DNA of 64,000 nt from an uncultured Pseudomonadales bacterium (GTDB lineage: Bacteria; Pseudomonadota; Gammaproteobacteria; Pseudomonadales; Azotimanducaceae). The notes under the pieces are model-generated. The model searched no databases. It was not told the origin of the DNA and was given only the letters and a program-made list of their open reading frames with translations. The number at the start of each line of letters is the position of its first letter. Position 1 is the stretch's first letter. This document shows, one piece after another, positions 23,788 to 34,801 of the stretch. The stretch spans positions 682,001 to 746,000 of the forward strand of contig OY282430.1 of assembly GCA_958296025.1 (NCBI GenBank), given 5' to 3'. The position numbers and the translations under genes were made by a program.

Positions 23788-26700
23788 TCATTCGTAAACC
23801 AAAGAAGGGCGTTCTCCGCTGGCATCGCCCGAATCCGCAGCGGATGCGTCAAAATCCTGCGCACCCTGGGTGGCAGCATCCCAGCCGAAGAGGTCATCAA
23901 CGATGCGGTACAGCACCGGGACGTAAAACAGGGTGATGAAGGTGGCGAACAGGACGCCGTAGGCTAGGGAAATGGCCATGGGGATGAACGGCATGGTGTT
24001 GGGGGTCTGGTTGCTCATCAACGGGATGAGGCCGACGAAGGTGGTCACCGACGTCAGGATGATGGCCCGGAAGCGTACGCCGCAACTGGTGACCAAGGCT
24101 TCGTCCACCGACATGCCTGCGCGGCGGCGGCGGTTGACGTAATCCACCAGCACTAGGCTGGCGTTCACCACCACCCCAGATAGCGCCACCATGCCGAGGG
24201 CGGAGAAGAACATCAGCTGCACGCCCATCAACCAATGGCCGAAGATTGCGCCCACTGCACCGAAGGGGATCACGCTCATGATGACCAGCGGCTGCACATA
24301 GCTTCTGAGCGGCACCGCCAGCAGGGCGTAAATCATCACCAGGGAAAGCAGGGCGCCTTGGAGCAAAGCCAGCACGCTCTCATTCCGTTCCTCCTGCTCC
24401 CCCGCCTTGCCGATGCGGATGCCCGGGAACTTTTTCGCCAGCTCCGGCAGCACGGTGCCGTCGATGCTGCTCAGCACCTCCTCCGGCCGGATTCTTGACC
24501 GGTCAACATCGGCCGTGACATTGACCACCCGTCGCCGGTCGGTGCGGCGAATGGTGGAGTAGCCTCGCCCCAACTCGAACTTGGCGACGCTGTAGAAGGG
24601 TACTTCCTTGCCGTCCGGGGTGCGGATGTACATGTCCTCCAGATTGCCGATGGACTTACGCTCCGCCTCCGGGAAGCGCACCATCACCCGCACGTCGTCT
24701 TGGCCACGCTGCACTCGCTGCGCCTCGGCGCCGTAGAAGGCGTTGCGCACTTGACGGGCCAAGTCGCCCAGGGTGAGGCCCAGATTGCGAGCTTCCGGCA
24801 GCAGGCTCAGCTTGATCTCCTGCTTGCCGGCGCGGAATGAGTCGGCGATGTCGAACACCCCAGCGTAGCGGCTGAGCTCGGCCCGCAGCTCGGCCGCGGC
24901 GGTGCGCAACTGATCCACGTCGTCACCGCTGATTTCGTAGTTGATCGGCTCCCCGACGGAGAATTGGTTGGCGTTGAAGGCCAGCTTTACGGCATCGGGA
25001 ATGGGGCCGGCCAGCTCGCGCCAGCGCTTGGCGATTGCCTTGGTGCTCAGATCGCCCCGGTCCCCGGAGGGCGGCAGTTCAATGACGATTTCGGCGAAGT
25101 GGCTGCGCCCAGGTCGTTCCCGCCCACCCGGTCCGTTTCGATGCACGGCTGCGCCGATGCTGGTCAGTTGATTGATGATGGGGCCGCGCTCCAGCCCGAG
25201 GGTTTCCGCGAGCTCCTCGTTCAGCGCCACGGCGGCCTGCTCGATTTGGCGGGCGGCGCGAATGGTCTGGCTGGTGGGGACCCCTTCCGGCAACTCCAGT
25301 TCGGCGTAGATGCGGTCCCCCTCCATGGATGGGAAGAAGCTGAACACCACCCGCCCGCTGGCGATGAGCGCCAAGGCCAAGATCAGCCCCCCCACGCCGA
25401 TGGCGGCGGTGACGTAACGGTTGGCGATGGCTCGCCGCACCAAGGGCAGGTAGTGCTGGTCGGCCAAGCCTTGCAGAGCCGTCGCCATGCCTCCCTGAAT
25501 CCGGTTCCAGCGTTTGGTGAAGCCGTGGTCCGCCCCGCCGCGCTTGCGGTGCGCCAAGTGAGCCGGCAGGATCAATTGGGATTCGACGATGCTGAAGACG
25601 AGGGCGATGATGACCACGTAACCGATGGTGCCGAAAAAGTCCGTTAGCCGCCCTTCCACCAACACGAGGGGCAAAAAGGCCGCCATGGTGGTCAACACCC
25701 CGAAGATGACCGGAATCGACACCTCCCAGGTGCCGTCGATGGCCGCCTGCACCCGTTTCTTGCCCAGCTGTTCGTGGGCATAGACCCGCTCCCCCACGAC
25801 AATGGCGTCATCCACCAGAATGCCCAGCACCAGAATGAAGGCGATGACCGTCAGGGTGCTGATGTTGATGTCAACGTAGGAAAAGGTGGCGATGCAGCCC
25901 AATAGGGCGATGGGAATTCCGGCGGCCACCCACATGGCCAAGCGGAAGCGCAAAAACAGCGCCAATATGATCAGCACCAACAGCAAGCCGCCGCCGGCCG
26001 TACTGTTCAATGCGTTTAAGCGGTCGGTTAGCTCCAAGGAGCTGTCCGTCCAGATGGTGAAGATCAGTCCCTCGGGTGCCCTGCGTTGCGCCTCGGCCAC
26101 ATAGGCCTTCACGTCTTCCGCGATCTGCAGGAGGTCCTCGTTGCCGACTTGCGCCACATCGACCACCACCGCCGGATTGCCGTTGAAGCGGGCGTATAGA
26201 TCGCCCTCCTCGAAGCTGTCGCGGATGTCGGCAATCTCCGCTAGAGTCACTTTGTGGCCGTCGGTGCGGGTCAGCACCACCACGTCCTCGAATTCCTCGC
26301 CGTAATAGGCTTGACCCTTGGAGCGGATGAGTATCTCGCCCCCGTCGGACTTGATGGTGCCGCCGGGCATGTCCAGGGAACTGTTGCGGACGACGTTGGT
26401 GACATGATTCAAGGTGATGCCGTGGCGCCGCAAGGCCTGCTCGGCAACTTCGATGGAGATCTCATAAGGGCGAACGTACTTCAGGCTGACTTGGGAGACG
26501 CCTTCCAAGGCGGCGATGTCGTCACGCAGCTTTTGCCCCACCCCCTTGAGCACATGTTCGCTGGCGTCTCCGGAAACGGCCACCTGCACCACCTTGCGGT
26601 TGATGGAGAGCTTGGAGACGATGGGCTTCTCGGTCTCCATTGGGAAGCTGTTGATGCCATCGACGAAACTCTTGATTTCGTTCAAAGCCACCACGGGGTC

Positions 26701-27000
26701 GGCGTCCAGCTCCAACTCCACCAAGATGGAGCAGGCCCCTTCGCTGGCGGTGGTGTGCATCTTGTCTATGCCCTCTATGCCGTTGATGGCCTCCTCGACG
26801 CGAATGCACACGCCTTGCTCCACTTCGGCCGGGGCGGCGCCCAAGTAGGGCACGGTGATGGACACCACCTGCGGGTCTATGTTGGGGAATTCCTCTTGGT
26901 TGACAACCATCAGCGACAGGATGCCGCCGCTGCACAGGACGCACATCAGCAGGTTGGCGGCGACGGGATTCCTGATAAACCAAGCGATGGCGGTGTGCAT
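23788..27000 (-). CDS. RND-family efflux pump, inner-membrane subunit
   Basis: A 1070-aa AcrB/MexB-superfamily transporter that would export drugs, lipids or other small molecules using the proton gradient. It starts at an ATG at 27000 with a classic cytoplasmic start and first helix (AIAWFIRNPVAANLL). The TM4 Asp pair lies in VLGILVDDAIVVGERV, and the two porter domains and second TM bundle (ALVTSCGVRFRAIILT) are complete. The AcrB/CzcA-like branch cannot be resolved further. The periplasmic adaptor gene lies 13 bp upstream, and no outer-membrane factor is in the window. Confidence 0.94.
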   Translation of the reverse strand: MHTAIAWFIRNPVAANLLMCVLCSGGILSLMVVNQEEFPNIDPQVVSITVPYLGAAPAEVEQGVCIRVEEAINGIEGIDKMHTTASEGACSILVELELDADPVVALNEIKSFVDGINSFPMETEKPIVSKLSINRKVVQVAVSGDASEHVLKGVGQKLRDDIAALEGVSQVSLKYVRPYEISIEVAEQALRRHGITLNHVTNVVRNSSLDMPGGTIKSDGGEILIRSKGQAYYGEEFEDVVVLTRTDGHKVTLAEIADIRDSFEEGDLYARFNGNPAVVVDVAQVGNEDLLQIAEDVKAYVAEAQRRAPEGLIFTIWTDSSLELTDRLNALNSTAGGGLLLVLIILALFLRFRLAMWVAAGIPIALLGCIATFSYVDINISTLTVIAFILVLGILVDDAIVVGERVYAHEQLGKKRVQAAIDGTWEVSIPVIFGVLTTMAAFLPLVLVEGRLTDFFGTIGYVVIIALVFSIVESQLILPAHLAHRKRGGADHGFTKRWNRIQGGMATALQGLADQHYLPLVRRAIANRYVTAAIGVGGLILALALIASGRVVFSFFPSMEGDRIYAELELPEGVPTSQTIRAARQIEQAAVALNEELAETLGLERGPIINQLTSIGAAVHRNGPGGRERPGRSHFAEIVIELPPSGDRGDLSTKAIAKRWRELAGPIPDAVKLAFNANQFSVGEPINYEISGDDVDQLRTAAAELRAELSRYAGVFDIADSFRAGKQEIKLSLLPEARNLGLTLGDLARQVRNAFYGAEAQRVQRGQDDVRVMVRFPEAERKSIGNLEDMYIRTPDGKEVPFYSVAKFELGRGYSTIRRTDRRRVVNVTADVDRSRIRPEEVLSSIDGTVLPELAKKFPGIRIGKAGEQEERNESVLALLQGALLSLVMIYALLAVPLRSYVQPLVIMSVIPFGAVGAIFGHWLMGVQLMFFSALGMVALSGVVVNASLVLVDYVNRRRRAGMSVDEALVTSCGVRFRAIILTSVTTFVGLIPLMSNQTPNTMPFIPMAISLAYGVLFATFITLFYVPVLYRIVDDLFGWDAATQGAQDFDASAADSGDASGERPSLVYE

Positions 27001-27013
27001 GGGCGCGGTCCGC

Positions 27014-28162
27014 TCAGCCGGCGGTGGTTTCGCTAATCGGCAGGACGCGCATCCCGTCGATGGGGGTCTGCAAGGGGGAGACGCAGACCCGCTCTCCGCC
27101 GGCTAGCCCGTTGCGGATGAACACGTCGTCCCGGTACAGGCGCAGCGGTTCGATGTCGCGGAAGCGTAGGCGGTTGTCCTCATCCACGATCAGCACCCGG
27201 TTGCCGTTGCGCAGCGCGGTGCGCGGCATGACCACGATGTCCTCCACCACCAGCCCTTCGATTTCGGCTTCCACGAACAGGCCCACGGCGGGAGGTTCGG
27301 CGTGGCTGTCGGCTTCCACTTGGGCGACCACGTTCACCATGCGGCTGGCCAAGTCTATTTCCGCTTCGGTGCGTACGACGCGGCCCGACCACTGCAAAAT
27401 GCGCCCGGCGTAGTCCGCGGAGAGGGTCACGGCCGGCTGCCGGCCTTCGGGTAGGGCGCCGCGCTGGCCGACCGGAAGATTCAAAAAGGCCAGTTGCCGG
27501 TCCGCAATGGGCAGGCGCACCTCCACTTGGTCAACGGCGTACAAGGTGGCGACCGCCGAGTTGCGCCCGACCAACTGGCCGACATCGACCGATTCGCTTT
27601 GCACCAGCCCGTTGAACGGCGCTTCGACCTCGGTGCGCGCCAGATCGCGCTCGGCTTGGTCCAAGTTGGCGCGGGCGTCCTGCAGGGCCGCCTCCTTGAC
27701 CCGAGCTTCCTTCAAGGCGTTCTCCATCTGCGAGCGGCTGGCCAACTTGCGCTGCTCCAGGCTGTGCATTCGCTGATGCTCGTAGTGGGCGTGGTCACGT
27801 TCCGCTTCCGCCCGGGCCAAGGCCGCCTTGGCTCGCTGCAGGGTGGAGCGGTGGTCCTTGTCGTCCAACCGCAACAGAACGTCGCCCTGCTCAAAATAGC
27901 CGCCGTTGACCAGCGACGGAGATATCCAGACCACCCGCCCGGCCACCTCCGGGATCAGCGCGGTCACTTGGTTCGGGGCCACCGTGCCCTGTGAATGCAC
28001 ATGCAGCTGCACCGCTTGCGGCGCCGCCTCCCGCACCCGCACCGTGGGCGCCAAGGGCTCCGGACTGTTCGGCTCCACTTGCGGGCTGGTCACGATCAGC
28101 ACCGCAGCGCCGCCCAGCGCGGCGAGGATGACGAGGCTGGGGATGAGTAGTTTGCGCTTCAT
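27014..28162 (-). CDS. RND efflux periplasmic adaptor (membrane fusion protein)
   Basis: A 382-aa HlyD/AcrA-type adaptor with a single N-terminal membrane anchor (MKRKLLIPSLVILAALGGAA). Residues follow the usual barrel-lipoyl-hairpin order: the lipoyl half GTVAPNQVTALIPEVAGRV, a coiled-coil hairpin of about 90 residues (LQRAKAALARAEAERDHA), then LARTEVEAPFNGLVQS. The ATG at 28162 is preferred because the longer frame from 28210 adds no recognisable sequence. It is transcribed with the pump gene and probably with the korAB-like pair upstream. Confidence 0.93.
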   Translation of the reverse strand: MKRKLLIPSLVILAALGGAAVLIVTSPQVEPNSPEPLAPTVRVREAAPQAVQLHVHSQGTVAPNQVTALIPEVAGRVVWISPSLVNGGYFEQGDVLLRLDDKDHRSTLQRAKAALARAEAERDHAHYEHQRMHSLEQRKLASRSQMENALKEARVKEAALQDARANLDQAERDLARTEVEAPFNGLVQSESVDVGQLVGRNSAVATLYAVDQVEVRLPIADRQLAFLNLPVGQRGALPEGRQPAVTLSADYAGRILQWSGRVVRTEAEIDLASRMVNVVAQVEADSHAEPPAVGLFVEAEIEGLVVEDIVVMPRTALRNGNRVLIVDEDNRLRFRDIEPLRLYRDDVFIRNGLAGGERVCVSPLQTPIDGMRVLPISETTAG

Positions 28163-28213
28163 AAAACAGCCATAGTGGGCGAGGGGTGGGAGATTCCTAA
28201 ACCGCGCCAAGCC

Positions 28214-29206
28214 TCAGCGGTGGTCCAGAATGTTGCCTTGGCGCAGCAGGCTTTCCACTTTGCGCCTGCGGGCACGGGACTTGCCGTTCCAGAAGGCGCG
28301 GTTGAAGCTCAAGGCGGGGCGGCGATGGATGACGCCGATGGCTGTGGGCAGGGGCGGCGTCATGGTGACCAGCATCTGCGCCATGTGGGGATTGGTCTCG
28401 TCGTGGACCAACAGCGCATCGGCGCCGTGGTCGTCGATCAGCACACCTTCCAGGCACAGCTTGTCCGGGTTCAGCCGCAGGCCGCGGTGCCGGTCCTTGC
28501 CGTAGATGAGCGGCGCCCCGTGCCGCACGGGGATCTGATGGTCGGCGGCGGTCTTCTTGTTGACTACGCCGTCGAACACGTCCTTGTTATAGACGATGCA
28601 GTTCTGCAGGATTTCGACGAAGGCGGCGCCCCGATGGGCGCGGGCCTGGGCGAAGATTTGCGGCAAGCCCTTCTGGTCGATGTCGATGCCGCGGGCGATG
28701 AAGGTGGCCCCGGCGCCGATGGCGAAGGCGCAGGGATGCACTGGCGCGCCCACGGAGCCGCCGGGGCTGGACGGGCTGGTGGTGCCGATGCGGGAGGTGG
28801 GCGAGTATTGCCCCTTGGTCAGCCCGTAGATCTCGTTGTTGAACAGCAGGATGTTGAGGTCGATGTTGCGGCGCAGGGCATGCAGCAGGTGGTTGCCGCC
28901 GATGGACAGGCCGTCCCCGTCGCCGGTGATGACCCACACGTCCAAGGCGGGGTTGGCCAGCTTGACGCCGGTAGCGATGGCCGGCGCCCGCCCGTGAATG
29001 GTGTGAAAGCCGTAGGACTCGACGTAGTGAGGCAGACGGGCGGCGCAGCCGATGCCGGAAACTAACACCGTGTTCTCCGGCTTGGCGCCGACCTCGGCCA
29101 AGGTGCGCTGCATCGCTTTGAGGATGGCGTAGTCGCCGCAGCCAGGGCACCAGCGCACCTCCTGGTCCGTGGCGAAGTCCTTGAAGGAAAGGGTGCGCTC
29201 AGCCAT
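28214..29206 (-). CDS. korB: 2-oxoacid:ferredoxin oxidoreductase, beta subunit
   Basis: The TPP-binding beta subunit of an enzyme that oxidatively decarboxylates 2-oxoglutarate (or pyruvate) to the acyl-CoA with ferredoxin as acceptor. It has CPGCGDYAILKAMQ with the metal-related CxxC start, and the TPP motif GDGDGLSIGGNHLLH...NNEIYGLTKGQYSPTS. The 330-aa length and layout fit KorB. It overlaps the alpha gene by 8 bp. The symbol is given because the pattern resembles KorB, but pyruvate as substrate is not excluded. Confidence 0.88.
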   Translation of the reverse strand: MAERTLSFKDFATDQEVRWCPGCGDYAILKAMQRTLAEVGAKPENTVLVSGIGCAARLPHYVESYGFHTIHGRAPAIATGVKLANPALDVWVITGDGDGLSIGGNHLLHALRRNIDLNILLFNNEIYGLTKGQYSPTSRIGTTSPSSPGGSVGAPVHPCAFAIGAGATFIARGIDIDQKGLPQIFAQARAHRGAAFVEILQNCIVYNKDVFDGVVNKKTAADHQIPVRHGAPLIYGKDRHRGLRLNPDKLCLEGVLIDDHGADALLVHDETNPHMAQMLVTMTPPLPTAIGVIHRRPALSFNRAFWNGKSRARRRKVESLLRQGNILDHR

Positions 29207-31061
29207 GGGCGGCCTCCTGCAGGCGTGGCGGCGCCTGTTCGGCGATGGCGGCCTTGATCTCGGCCACCTTCAAGGGCTGGCCGGACACCTTGTTCAGCTG
29301 CGCCGGGTTGAGCAGCAGCCGATCGCGCAGGAGGGTGGCCAGTTGGCCGTTGTTCAGTTCCGGCACCAGCACGGCGCCGAAGCCGGCCAGCAGTTCGGCT
29401 AGGTTCGGAGGCAACGGATTGAGATGGCGCAGATGAATGTGGGCCACGGTCAGCCCCTCGCGCAACGCCTCCTTCACCGCTTGACGGACCGCGCCGTAGG
29501 TCGATCCCCAAGCGACCACCGCCAAACCCCCTAGGATGCCCTGATCGATGCCTTGGTCAGGCAGGTGGTCGGCCACCTTGGCCACCTTGGCGGTGCGCAG
29601 GTCGGTCATGGCCTGATGGTTGGCGGCGTCATAGGAGATGTGGCCGGTTTCGATGTCCCTTTCCAGACCGCTCACCCGATGCAGGTGGCGAGGATCCCCA
29701 GGCGTGGCCCAAAGCCGCGCCAAAGTTGCCGGGTCCCGCTGCCAAATACTCCTGCTCGTGGCGGCGGTGGGCTTATGGTTGGCGATGGGCGCGAAGTCGT
29801 CGATGTTGGGAATGGGCCAGAGCTCGGAGGCGTTGGCGATGTAGCCGTCGGTGAGCAGAATCACCGGCGTCATGTGGCGCAGGGCGATGCGCACGGCCTC
29901 AATGGCGGTTTCGAAGCAATCCGCCGGGGAGTGCGCCGCCAGCACCGCGAGGGGCGTGTCCGCGTTGCGCCCATAAACCGCTTGGTAAAGATCGCTTTGC
30001 TCGGTTTTGGTGGGCATGCCGGTGGAGGGGCCGGCCCGTTGCGAATTCACCACCACCAAGGGCAGTTCGACGGCCACCGCCAGCCCGAGGGCCTCGGTCT
30101 TCAAGGCGATGCCTGGGCCGGAACTCGAGGTCACCCCTAGCTTGCCGGCGTAGGAGGCGCCGATGGCGGCGCCGATGGCGGCGATCTCGTCCTCCGCCTG
30201 AAACGTGGCGACGCCGGCTTCGTCCAGGCCGGACAGGTGGTGCAACAGGGCGGACGCCGGGGTGATGGGGTAGGAGCAGAACAGAATCTCCAAGTCCGCC
30301 AACTCTCCGGCGGCCACCAGCCCAAGGGCCAAGGCCTCCGCGCCGGCGACGGTGCGGTACTCCACTGAAGCCAAGGGCGCCTCCGGGATGGGATGCTGGG
30401 CCAGTATGTGCTGCAGTTCGGCGATCTCCCCGTAGGCATGGCCGGCGTTCAGCGCCGCCAAGTTGGCGTTGCGCACCGCTTCGTTGTTGGCGAACTTGGC
30501 CTGAATCCAATGGGCGCTGGCGTGCCGAGGCTGGTCGAACATCCACAGCACCAGCCCCAGCGTCCAAAAGTTCTTGCAACGGGCGGAATCCTTGGCGCCT
30601 AGGCCGAAGGGCTTGACCGCCTCCAAGGTGAGATGAGCGATGTCGATGCGGCAAACTTGGTAGGCATCCAAACTGCCGTCCTCGAGGGGATTGGCGGCCA
30701 GCGCCGCCCGCTTCAGGCGTTGCGCGGTGAAGGCGCTTTCGTCAACGATGATCAGTGCGCCCGGCGTCAGATGCGGCAGGTTCACCGCCAAGGCCGCCGG
30801 GTTGAAGGCCAGCAGCACATCCGGCGCATCACCTGGCGTCGTGATCCGCTCTCCGCCGAACTGGATCTGAAAGGCGGAAACCCCGTAGCGGGTGCCGGCC
30901 GGGGCGCGTATCTCCGCCGGAAAGTCCGGCAGGGTGGCCAAGTCATGCCCAGCCAAGGCCGAGGCAATGGTGAATTGGAGCCCCTGCAGTTGCACCCCGT
31001 CACCGGAATCCCCAGCGAAGCGCACGACGTGGCTAGTCTTGTCGGCAAATTGTTGTGACAC
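29199..31061 (-). CDS. korA: 2-oxoacid:ferredoxin oxidoreductase, fused gamma-alpha subunit
   Basis: A 620-aa chain with the gamma domain first ([16 protein letters not shown]) and then the alpha, pyrimidine-binding domain ([16 protein letters not shown]). [16 protein letters not shown] and [15 protein letters not shown] are the usual active-site segments. The GTG at 31061 was chosen because it starts [11 protein letters not shown] next to the conserved domain and has a G-rich site upstream. It is paired with korB by an 8-bp overlap. It lies divergent from uvrB. Confidence 0.88.
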   Translation of the reverse strand: MSQQFADKTSHVVRFAGDSGDGVQLQGLQFTIASALAGHDLATLPDFPAEIRAPAGTRYGVSAFQIQFGGERITTPGDAPDVLLAFNPAALAVNLPHLTPGALIIVDESAFTAQRLKRAALAANPLEDGSLDAYQVCRIDIAHLTLEAVKPFGLGAKDSARCKNFWTLGLVLWMFDQPRHASAHWIQAKFANNEAVRNANLAALNAGHAYGEIAELQHILAQHPIPEAPLASVEYRTVAGAEALALGLVAAGELADLEILFCSYPITPASALLHHLSGLDEAGVATFQAEDEIAAIGAAIGASYAGKLGVTSSSGPGIALKTEALGLAVAVELPLVVVNSQRAGPSTGMPTKTEQSDLYQAVYGRNADTPLAVLAAHSPADCFETAIEAVRIALRHMTPVILLTDGYIANASELWPIPNIDDFAPIANHKPTAATSRSIWQRDPATLARLWATPGDPRHLHRVSGLERDIETGHISYDAANHQAMTDLRTAKVAKVADHLPDQGIDQGILGGLAVVAWGSTYGAVRQAVKEALREGLTVAHIHLRHLNPLPPNLAELLAGFGAVLVPELNNGQLATLLRDRLLLNPAQLNKVSGQPLKVAEIKAAIAEQAPPRLQEAAHG

Positions 31062-31264
31062 AAAGCCCCCCGCAAACCTTGGCGGACAGGACAAAAACAA
31101 TCATTTTACTGGAAATGAGGCCGCCCGCTCGGCGCCATTGGCATATCCTTAGCCGGCCGTTCGGCGCCGGTCCGATAGCGGGCCAAGTTGCGCATGGCCG
31201 CAGAGCGGCTTGGCAGCGGTTACGGTGGCGGACGGGATGCTTTGCTCCTGCATGGATGGGCTGC
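31062..31264. promoter_or_regulatory. Divergent region between korA and uvrB
   Basis: 203 bp with no gene. An AT-rich patch at 31092-31115 is the best candidate for the promoters. No LexA box (CTGT-N8-ACAG) was found by eye. Confidence 0.3.
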
Positions 31265-33280
31265 ATGACCCAAGCGGTAGCGGATTTCAAGGTTGTTGCG
31301 GGCTATGCGCCGGCCGGGGACCAACCCTCGGCCATCGCCGGCTTGGTGGAGGGACTGAAGGCCGGCTTAAGCCAGCAAACCCTATTGGGGGTCACCGGCT
31401 CCGGCAAGACCTTCGCCATCGCCAACGTGGTGCAGGCGGTGAACCGGCCCACCTTGGTGCTGGCCCCGAACAAGACCTTGGCGGCGCAGCTGTACGGGGA
31501 GTTCCGCACGTTCTTTCCGCACAACGCGGTGGAATACTTCGTGTCCTATTACGACTACTACCAGCCGGAGGCCTATGTGCCGGCCTCCGACACCTACATC
31601 GAAAAGGACGCCTCCATCAACGCCCACATCGAACAGATGCGCCTGTCCGCCACCAAGGCGCTGCTGGAGCGGCGCGACACCCTGATCGTCGCCTCGGTGT
31701 CCGCCATCTACGGCTTGGGGGATCCGCAGTCCTACCTACGCATGGTGCTGCATCTGGATCGCGGCGACCGGGTGGACCAACGCTACATCCTGCAGCGCCT
31801 CGCGGAGCTTCAATACACCCGCAACGACACCGTCTTGGAGCGGGGTGCCTACCGGGTGCGCGGCGACGTGGTGGATGTCTTCCCAGCGGAATCCGAAGCG
31901 GAGGCGCTGCGCGTGGAGCTGTTCGACGACGAGATCGAAGGCCTCGCCACCTTCGACCCCTTGACCGGCGAGGTCATCAAACGGGTGCCGCGCTACACCG
32001 TTTTTCCCAAGACCCACTACGTCACCCCTCGGCAACGCATCTTGGCGGTGCTCGACGACATCAAGGAGGAGTTGCGCGACCGGCTTGCCTATCTGCAGGC
32101 ACGCAACAAGCTGGTGGAGGCGCAAAGGTTGGAGCAGCGCACCCGCTTCGACTTGGAGATGATCCAGGAGCTCGGCTATTGCTCCGGCATCGAAAACTAT
32201 TCCCGCTATTTGTCCGGCCGCAAGCCCGGCGAGCCGCCGCCCACCCTGTTCGACTACCTGCCCAAGGACGCCCTGTTGGTGATCGACGAGTCCCACGTCA
32301 CCGTGCCGCAGCTTGGCGGCATGTACAAGGGCGACCGCTCGCGCAAGGAAACCTTGGTGGAGTACGGCTTCCGCCTGCCCTCCGCCTTGGACAACCGGCC
32401 CCTGCGTTTTGATGAGTGGGAGCGCATGAGCCCGCAAACCATCTTCGTTTCCGCCACGCCCGGGGCTTATGAAGGGGAGTTCGCCGGACAGGTGGTGGAG
32501 CAGGTGGTGCGGCCCACCGGCTTGGTCGATCCGCAGGTGATGGTGCGCCCCGCCTCGACCCAGGTGGAGGACCTGCTTGGCGAAATCAACGCCACCGTCA
32601 GCAAGGGGGAGCGGGTGTTGGTGACCACGCTGACCAAGCGCATGGCTGAGGATCTGACCGACTATCTGGACGACCACGGCGTTCGGGTGCGCTACCTGCA
32701 CTCCGACATCGACACCGTGGAGCGCATGGAGATCATCCGCGACCTGCGCATGAATCAGTTCGACGTGTTGGTGGGCATCAACCTGCTGCGCGAGGGCTTG
32801 GACATCCCGGAGGTCTCCCTAGTGGCTGTCTTGGACGCCGACAAGGAAGGCTTCCTGCGCGCCGAGCGCTCCCTGATCCAAACCATTGGCCGCACCGCCC
32901 GCAACATCAACGGCCGCGCCGTCCTCTACGCCGACCACACCACCGGGTCCATGGCAAGGGCCATCGCCGAAACCGAACGGCGCCGCAGCAAGCAGATCGC
33001 TTTCAACCAAGCCCACGGCATCACCCCGCAAACCATCCGCAAGCAGGTGGCGGACATCATGGACGGCGCCCGCTCCGCCGGTGCCGCCCGCAAAGGCGGC
33101 AAACGCCGTGATCGCCGTCGCGCCGCCTTGGACATGCCCGATGATCCCAAGGTCCTAGGCAAGTTGGTGAAGAAGCTGGAAGGTCAAATGCTGGAGCACG
33201 CCAAAAACCTGGAGTTCGAGGAGGCGGCGGCGGTGCGCGACCAGATCCAGGCTATCCGGGAGCAGCGGCTGTTGGCTTAA
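31265..33280 (+). CDS. uvrB: Excinuclease ABC subunit B
   Basis: UvrB is the damage-verifying DNA helicase-like subunit of nucleotide excision repair. The 671-aa protein has Walker [10 protein letters not shown], the beta-hairpin region [12 protein letters not shown], the helicase motifs LLVIDESHV and [15 protein letters not shown], and the C-terminal UVR domain [18 protein letters not shown]. The ATG at 31265 ([11 protein letters not shown]) starts right at the conserved domain. No SOS operator was seen. Confidence 0.97.
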   Translation: MTQAVADFKVVAGYAPAGDQPSAIAGLVEGLKAGLSQQTLLGVTGSGKTFAIANVVQAVNRPTLVLAPNKTLAAQLYGEFRTFFPHNAVEYFVSYYDYYQPEAYVPASDTYIEKDASINAHIEQMRLSATKALLERRDTLIVASVSAIYGLGDPQSYLRMVLHLDRGDRVDQRYILQRLAELQYTRNDTVLERGAYRVRGDVVDVFPAESEAEALRVELFDDEIEGLATFDPLTGEVIKRVPRYTVFPKTHYVTPRQRILAVLDDIKEELRDRLAYLQARNKLVEAQRLEQRTRFDLEMIQELGYCSGIENYSRYLSGRKPGEPPPTLFDYLPKDALLVIDESHVTVPQLGGMYKGDRSRKETLVEYGFRLPSALDNRPLRFDEWERMSPQTIFVSATPGAYEGEFAGQVVEQVVRPTGLVDPQVMVRPASTQVEDLLGEINATVSKGERVLVTTLTKRMAEDLTDYLDDHGVRVRYLHSDIDTVERMEIIRDLRMNQFDVLVGINLLREGLDIPEVSLVAVLDADKEGFLRAERSLIQTIGRTARNINGRAVLYADHTTGSMARAIAETERRRSKQIAFNQAHGITPQTIRKQVADIMDGARSAGAARKGGKRRDRRRAALDMPDDPKVLGKLVKKLEGQMLEHAKNLEFEEAAAVRDQIQAIREQRLLA

Positions 33281-33435
33281 CCCCGAAGCGTCGGCGGAGA
33301 TTTTCCCCGCTCAGCGGCACCTCCCGATTTCTTGAACTGCAACGGTTCCCCAAGGCAATCCACAACGGCTGCACGGCGCGGTTTAGGTTTGTCCATTTGC
33401 CCTCGTCACTGCCGGCTAGTGCATACTTGGGGCTT

Positions 33436-34086
33436 ATGGAGGCGGAATTCGACCAGCGCAGCCAACGGCGCGAGTACCAAGGGGCCGCCCTTAATCGTAC
33501 GAGTTTGGCCGCGGACCCCGTGGCGCAATTCGCTTTGTGGTTGGACGCCGCCGTAGCCAGCGGCATCAAGGACCCAACGGCGATGGCCTTGGCCACCACC
33601 GGCCCTGCCGGCATGCCATCGGTGCGCTCCGTCCTGCTCAAGCACTTCGATGCGGGCGGCTTCTGCTGGTACACGGACTACCGCAGCCGCAAGGGCTTGG
33701 AACTGGCCGCAAACCCCCATGCCGCCCTTCTGTTCCATTGGCGGGAGTGGGACCGGCAAGTGCGCATCAGCGGCCCGGTGGAGCGGCTGTCGGCAGCGCA
33801 GTCGGAAGCCTACTTTCAATCCCGCCCGGTCGATGCCCGCTTCGCTGCCGCCGCTTCGCTGCAATCCGCCCCCGTCGCAGACCGCAAAACCTTGGAGAAA
33901 GCCTTGCAGGCGCTACGCCGCCGCCATCCAAACGACGGCCCTCCCCGCCCCTCGGAGTGGGGCGGCTACCGCCTGCACCCGGTGGAGTTCGAGTTTTGGC
34001 AAGGCCGGGAAGGCCGTCTGCACGACCGTCTCGTCTTTCAGAAAGGCGGCCCAAGCGGGTGGAGGGTGAGCCGGTTGCAGCCCTAA
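33436..34086 (+). CDS. pdxH: Pyridoxamine/pyridoxine 5'-phosphate oxidase
   Basis: An FMN enzyme that oxidises pyridoxine- or pyridoxamine-phosphate to pyridoxal phosphate. Signature segments are MALATTGPAGMPSVRSVLLK, FCWYTDYRSRKG, ALLFHWREWDRQVRISG, and the C-terminal WGGYRLHPVEFEFWQGREGR...RLVFQ. The ATG at 33436 gives a 216-aa protein of normal size; an upstream ATG at 33397 has no better site. It supplies the PLP used by HemL in this window. Confidence 0.95.
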   Translation: MEAEFDQRSQRREYQGAALNRTSLAADPVAQFALWLDAAVASGIKDPTAMALATTGPAGMPSVRSVLLKHFDAGGFCWYTDYRSRKGLELAANPHAALLFHWREWDRQVRISGPVERLSAAQSEAYFQSRPVDARFAAAASLQSAPVADRKTLEKALQALRRRHPNDGPPRPSEWGGYRLHPVEFEFWQGREGRLHDRLVFQKGGPSGWRVSRLQP

Positions 34087-34138
34087 CATTTGCCGACTGC
34101 AAGCCTTGTCGAGGAAGGTGCTGGTGCCGTCCCTTGGC

Positions 34139-34612
34139 TCAGCGCGGCCGCACCCGGAAGTACCAGATGCCTTCGGGCGGATTTTCAGCCGCGCCTTCGG
34201 CGATGCTGGGGTATTTCGCCATGAGCGCCGGCATGATGTCGGCCGTCGTCAAGTCCAGGGCCCGTTCGGCCCGGGCCGGATAGACGCCATCGCCTAATTT
34301 AAGGCGAATGTTTGGGTCGCGGACGATGTTGGCGGCCCATTCCTGGGTGCTGCCCGCCGTCGCCGCAAATATGATCGTGCCCTCATGCAGGAGGCAGGAG
34401 ACCGTGACGGAGTAGGGATCCTCCGGGCGCGTCTCCACCGCCATGGTGAGGTGGTCGTTGCAGACTGACCAGTCCGGCGGATAGGGCAGTTCCTCGCCAC
34501 TTAGGCGCTTGCCGGGAATGATGACCAGAGGGTCGGTGCGCAGCAAGTAGAGGGTGCCGAGCACAATAACCACTGCGCCCAGCACGGCCCCAATCCACTT
34601 CAGAATCTTCAT
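34139..34612 (-). CDS. Membrane-anchored protein of unknown function, possible flavin split-barrel type
   Basis: A 157-aa protein with one N-terminal membrane helix (ILKWIGAVLGAVVIVLGTLYL) and a soluble domain outside. The soluble part (MAVETRPEDPYSVTV, TIIFAATAGSTQEW) resembles the strand pattern of flavin-reductase/PNPOx-like split barrels, but this is weak. The ATG at 34612 gives the shortest leader before the helix. The gene converges on pdxH. Confidence 0.6.
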   Translation of the reverse strand: MKILKWIGAVLGAVVIVLGTLYLLRTDPLVIIPGKRLSGEELPYPPDWSVCNDHLTMAVETRPEDPYSVTVSCLLHEGTIIFAATAGSTQEWAANIVRDPNIRLKLGDGVYPARAERALDLTTADIMPALMAKYPSIAEGAAENPPEGIWYFRVRPR

Positions 34613-34801
34613 CTTCAGAACTCCACCTCTGTTGAGCCGAGAGCGGAAACTTAACATACTCATCCTCATCATGCGGGTACGCCTTTCAAAGCACTTCAAC
34701 GATTTCTTAAGCGGGGGTCAGGGCTAACACTTTGGATTGACGCCCTTGGGACGGCCGCGTAGCCTCAAGTTCTCCCTGTTTTGTGCGAGTCAACGCTACT
34801 G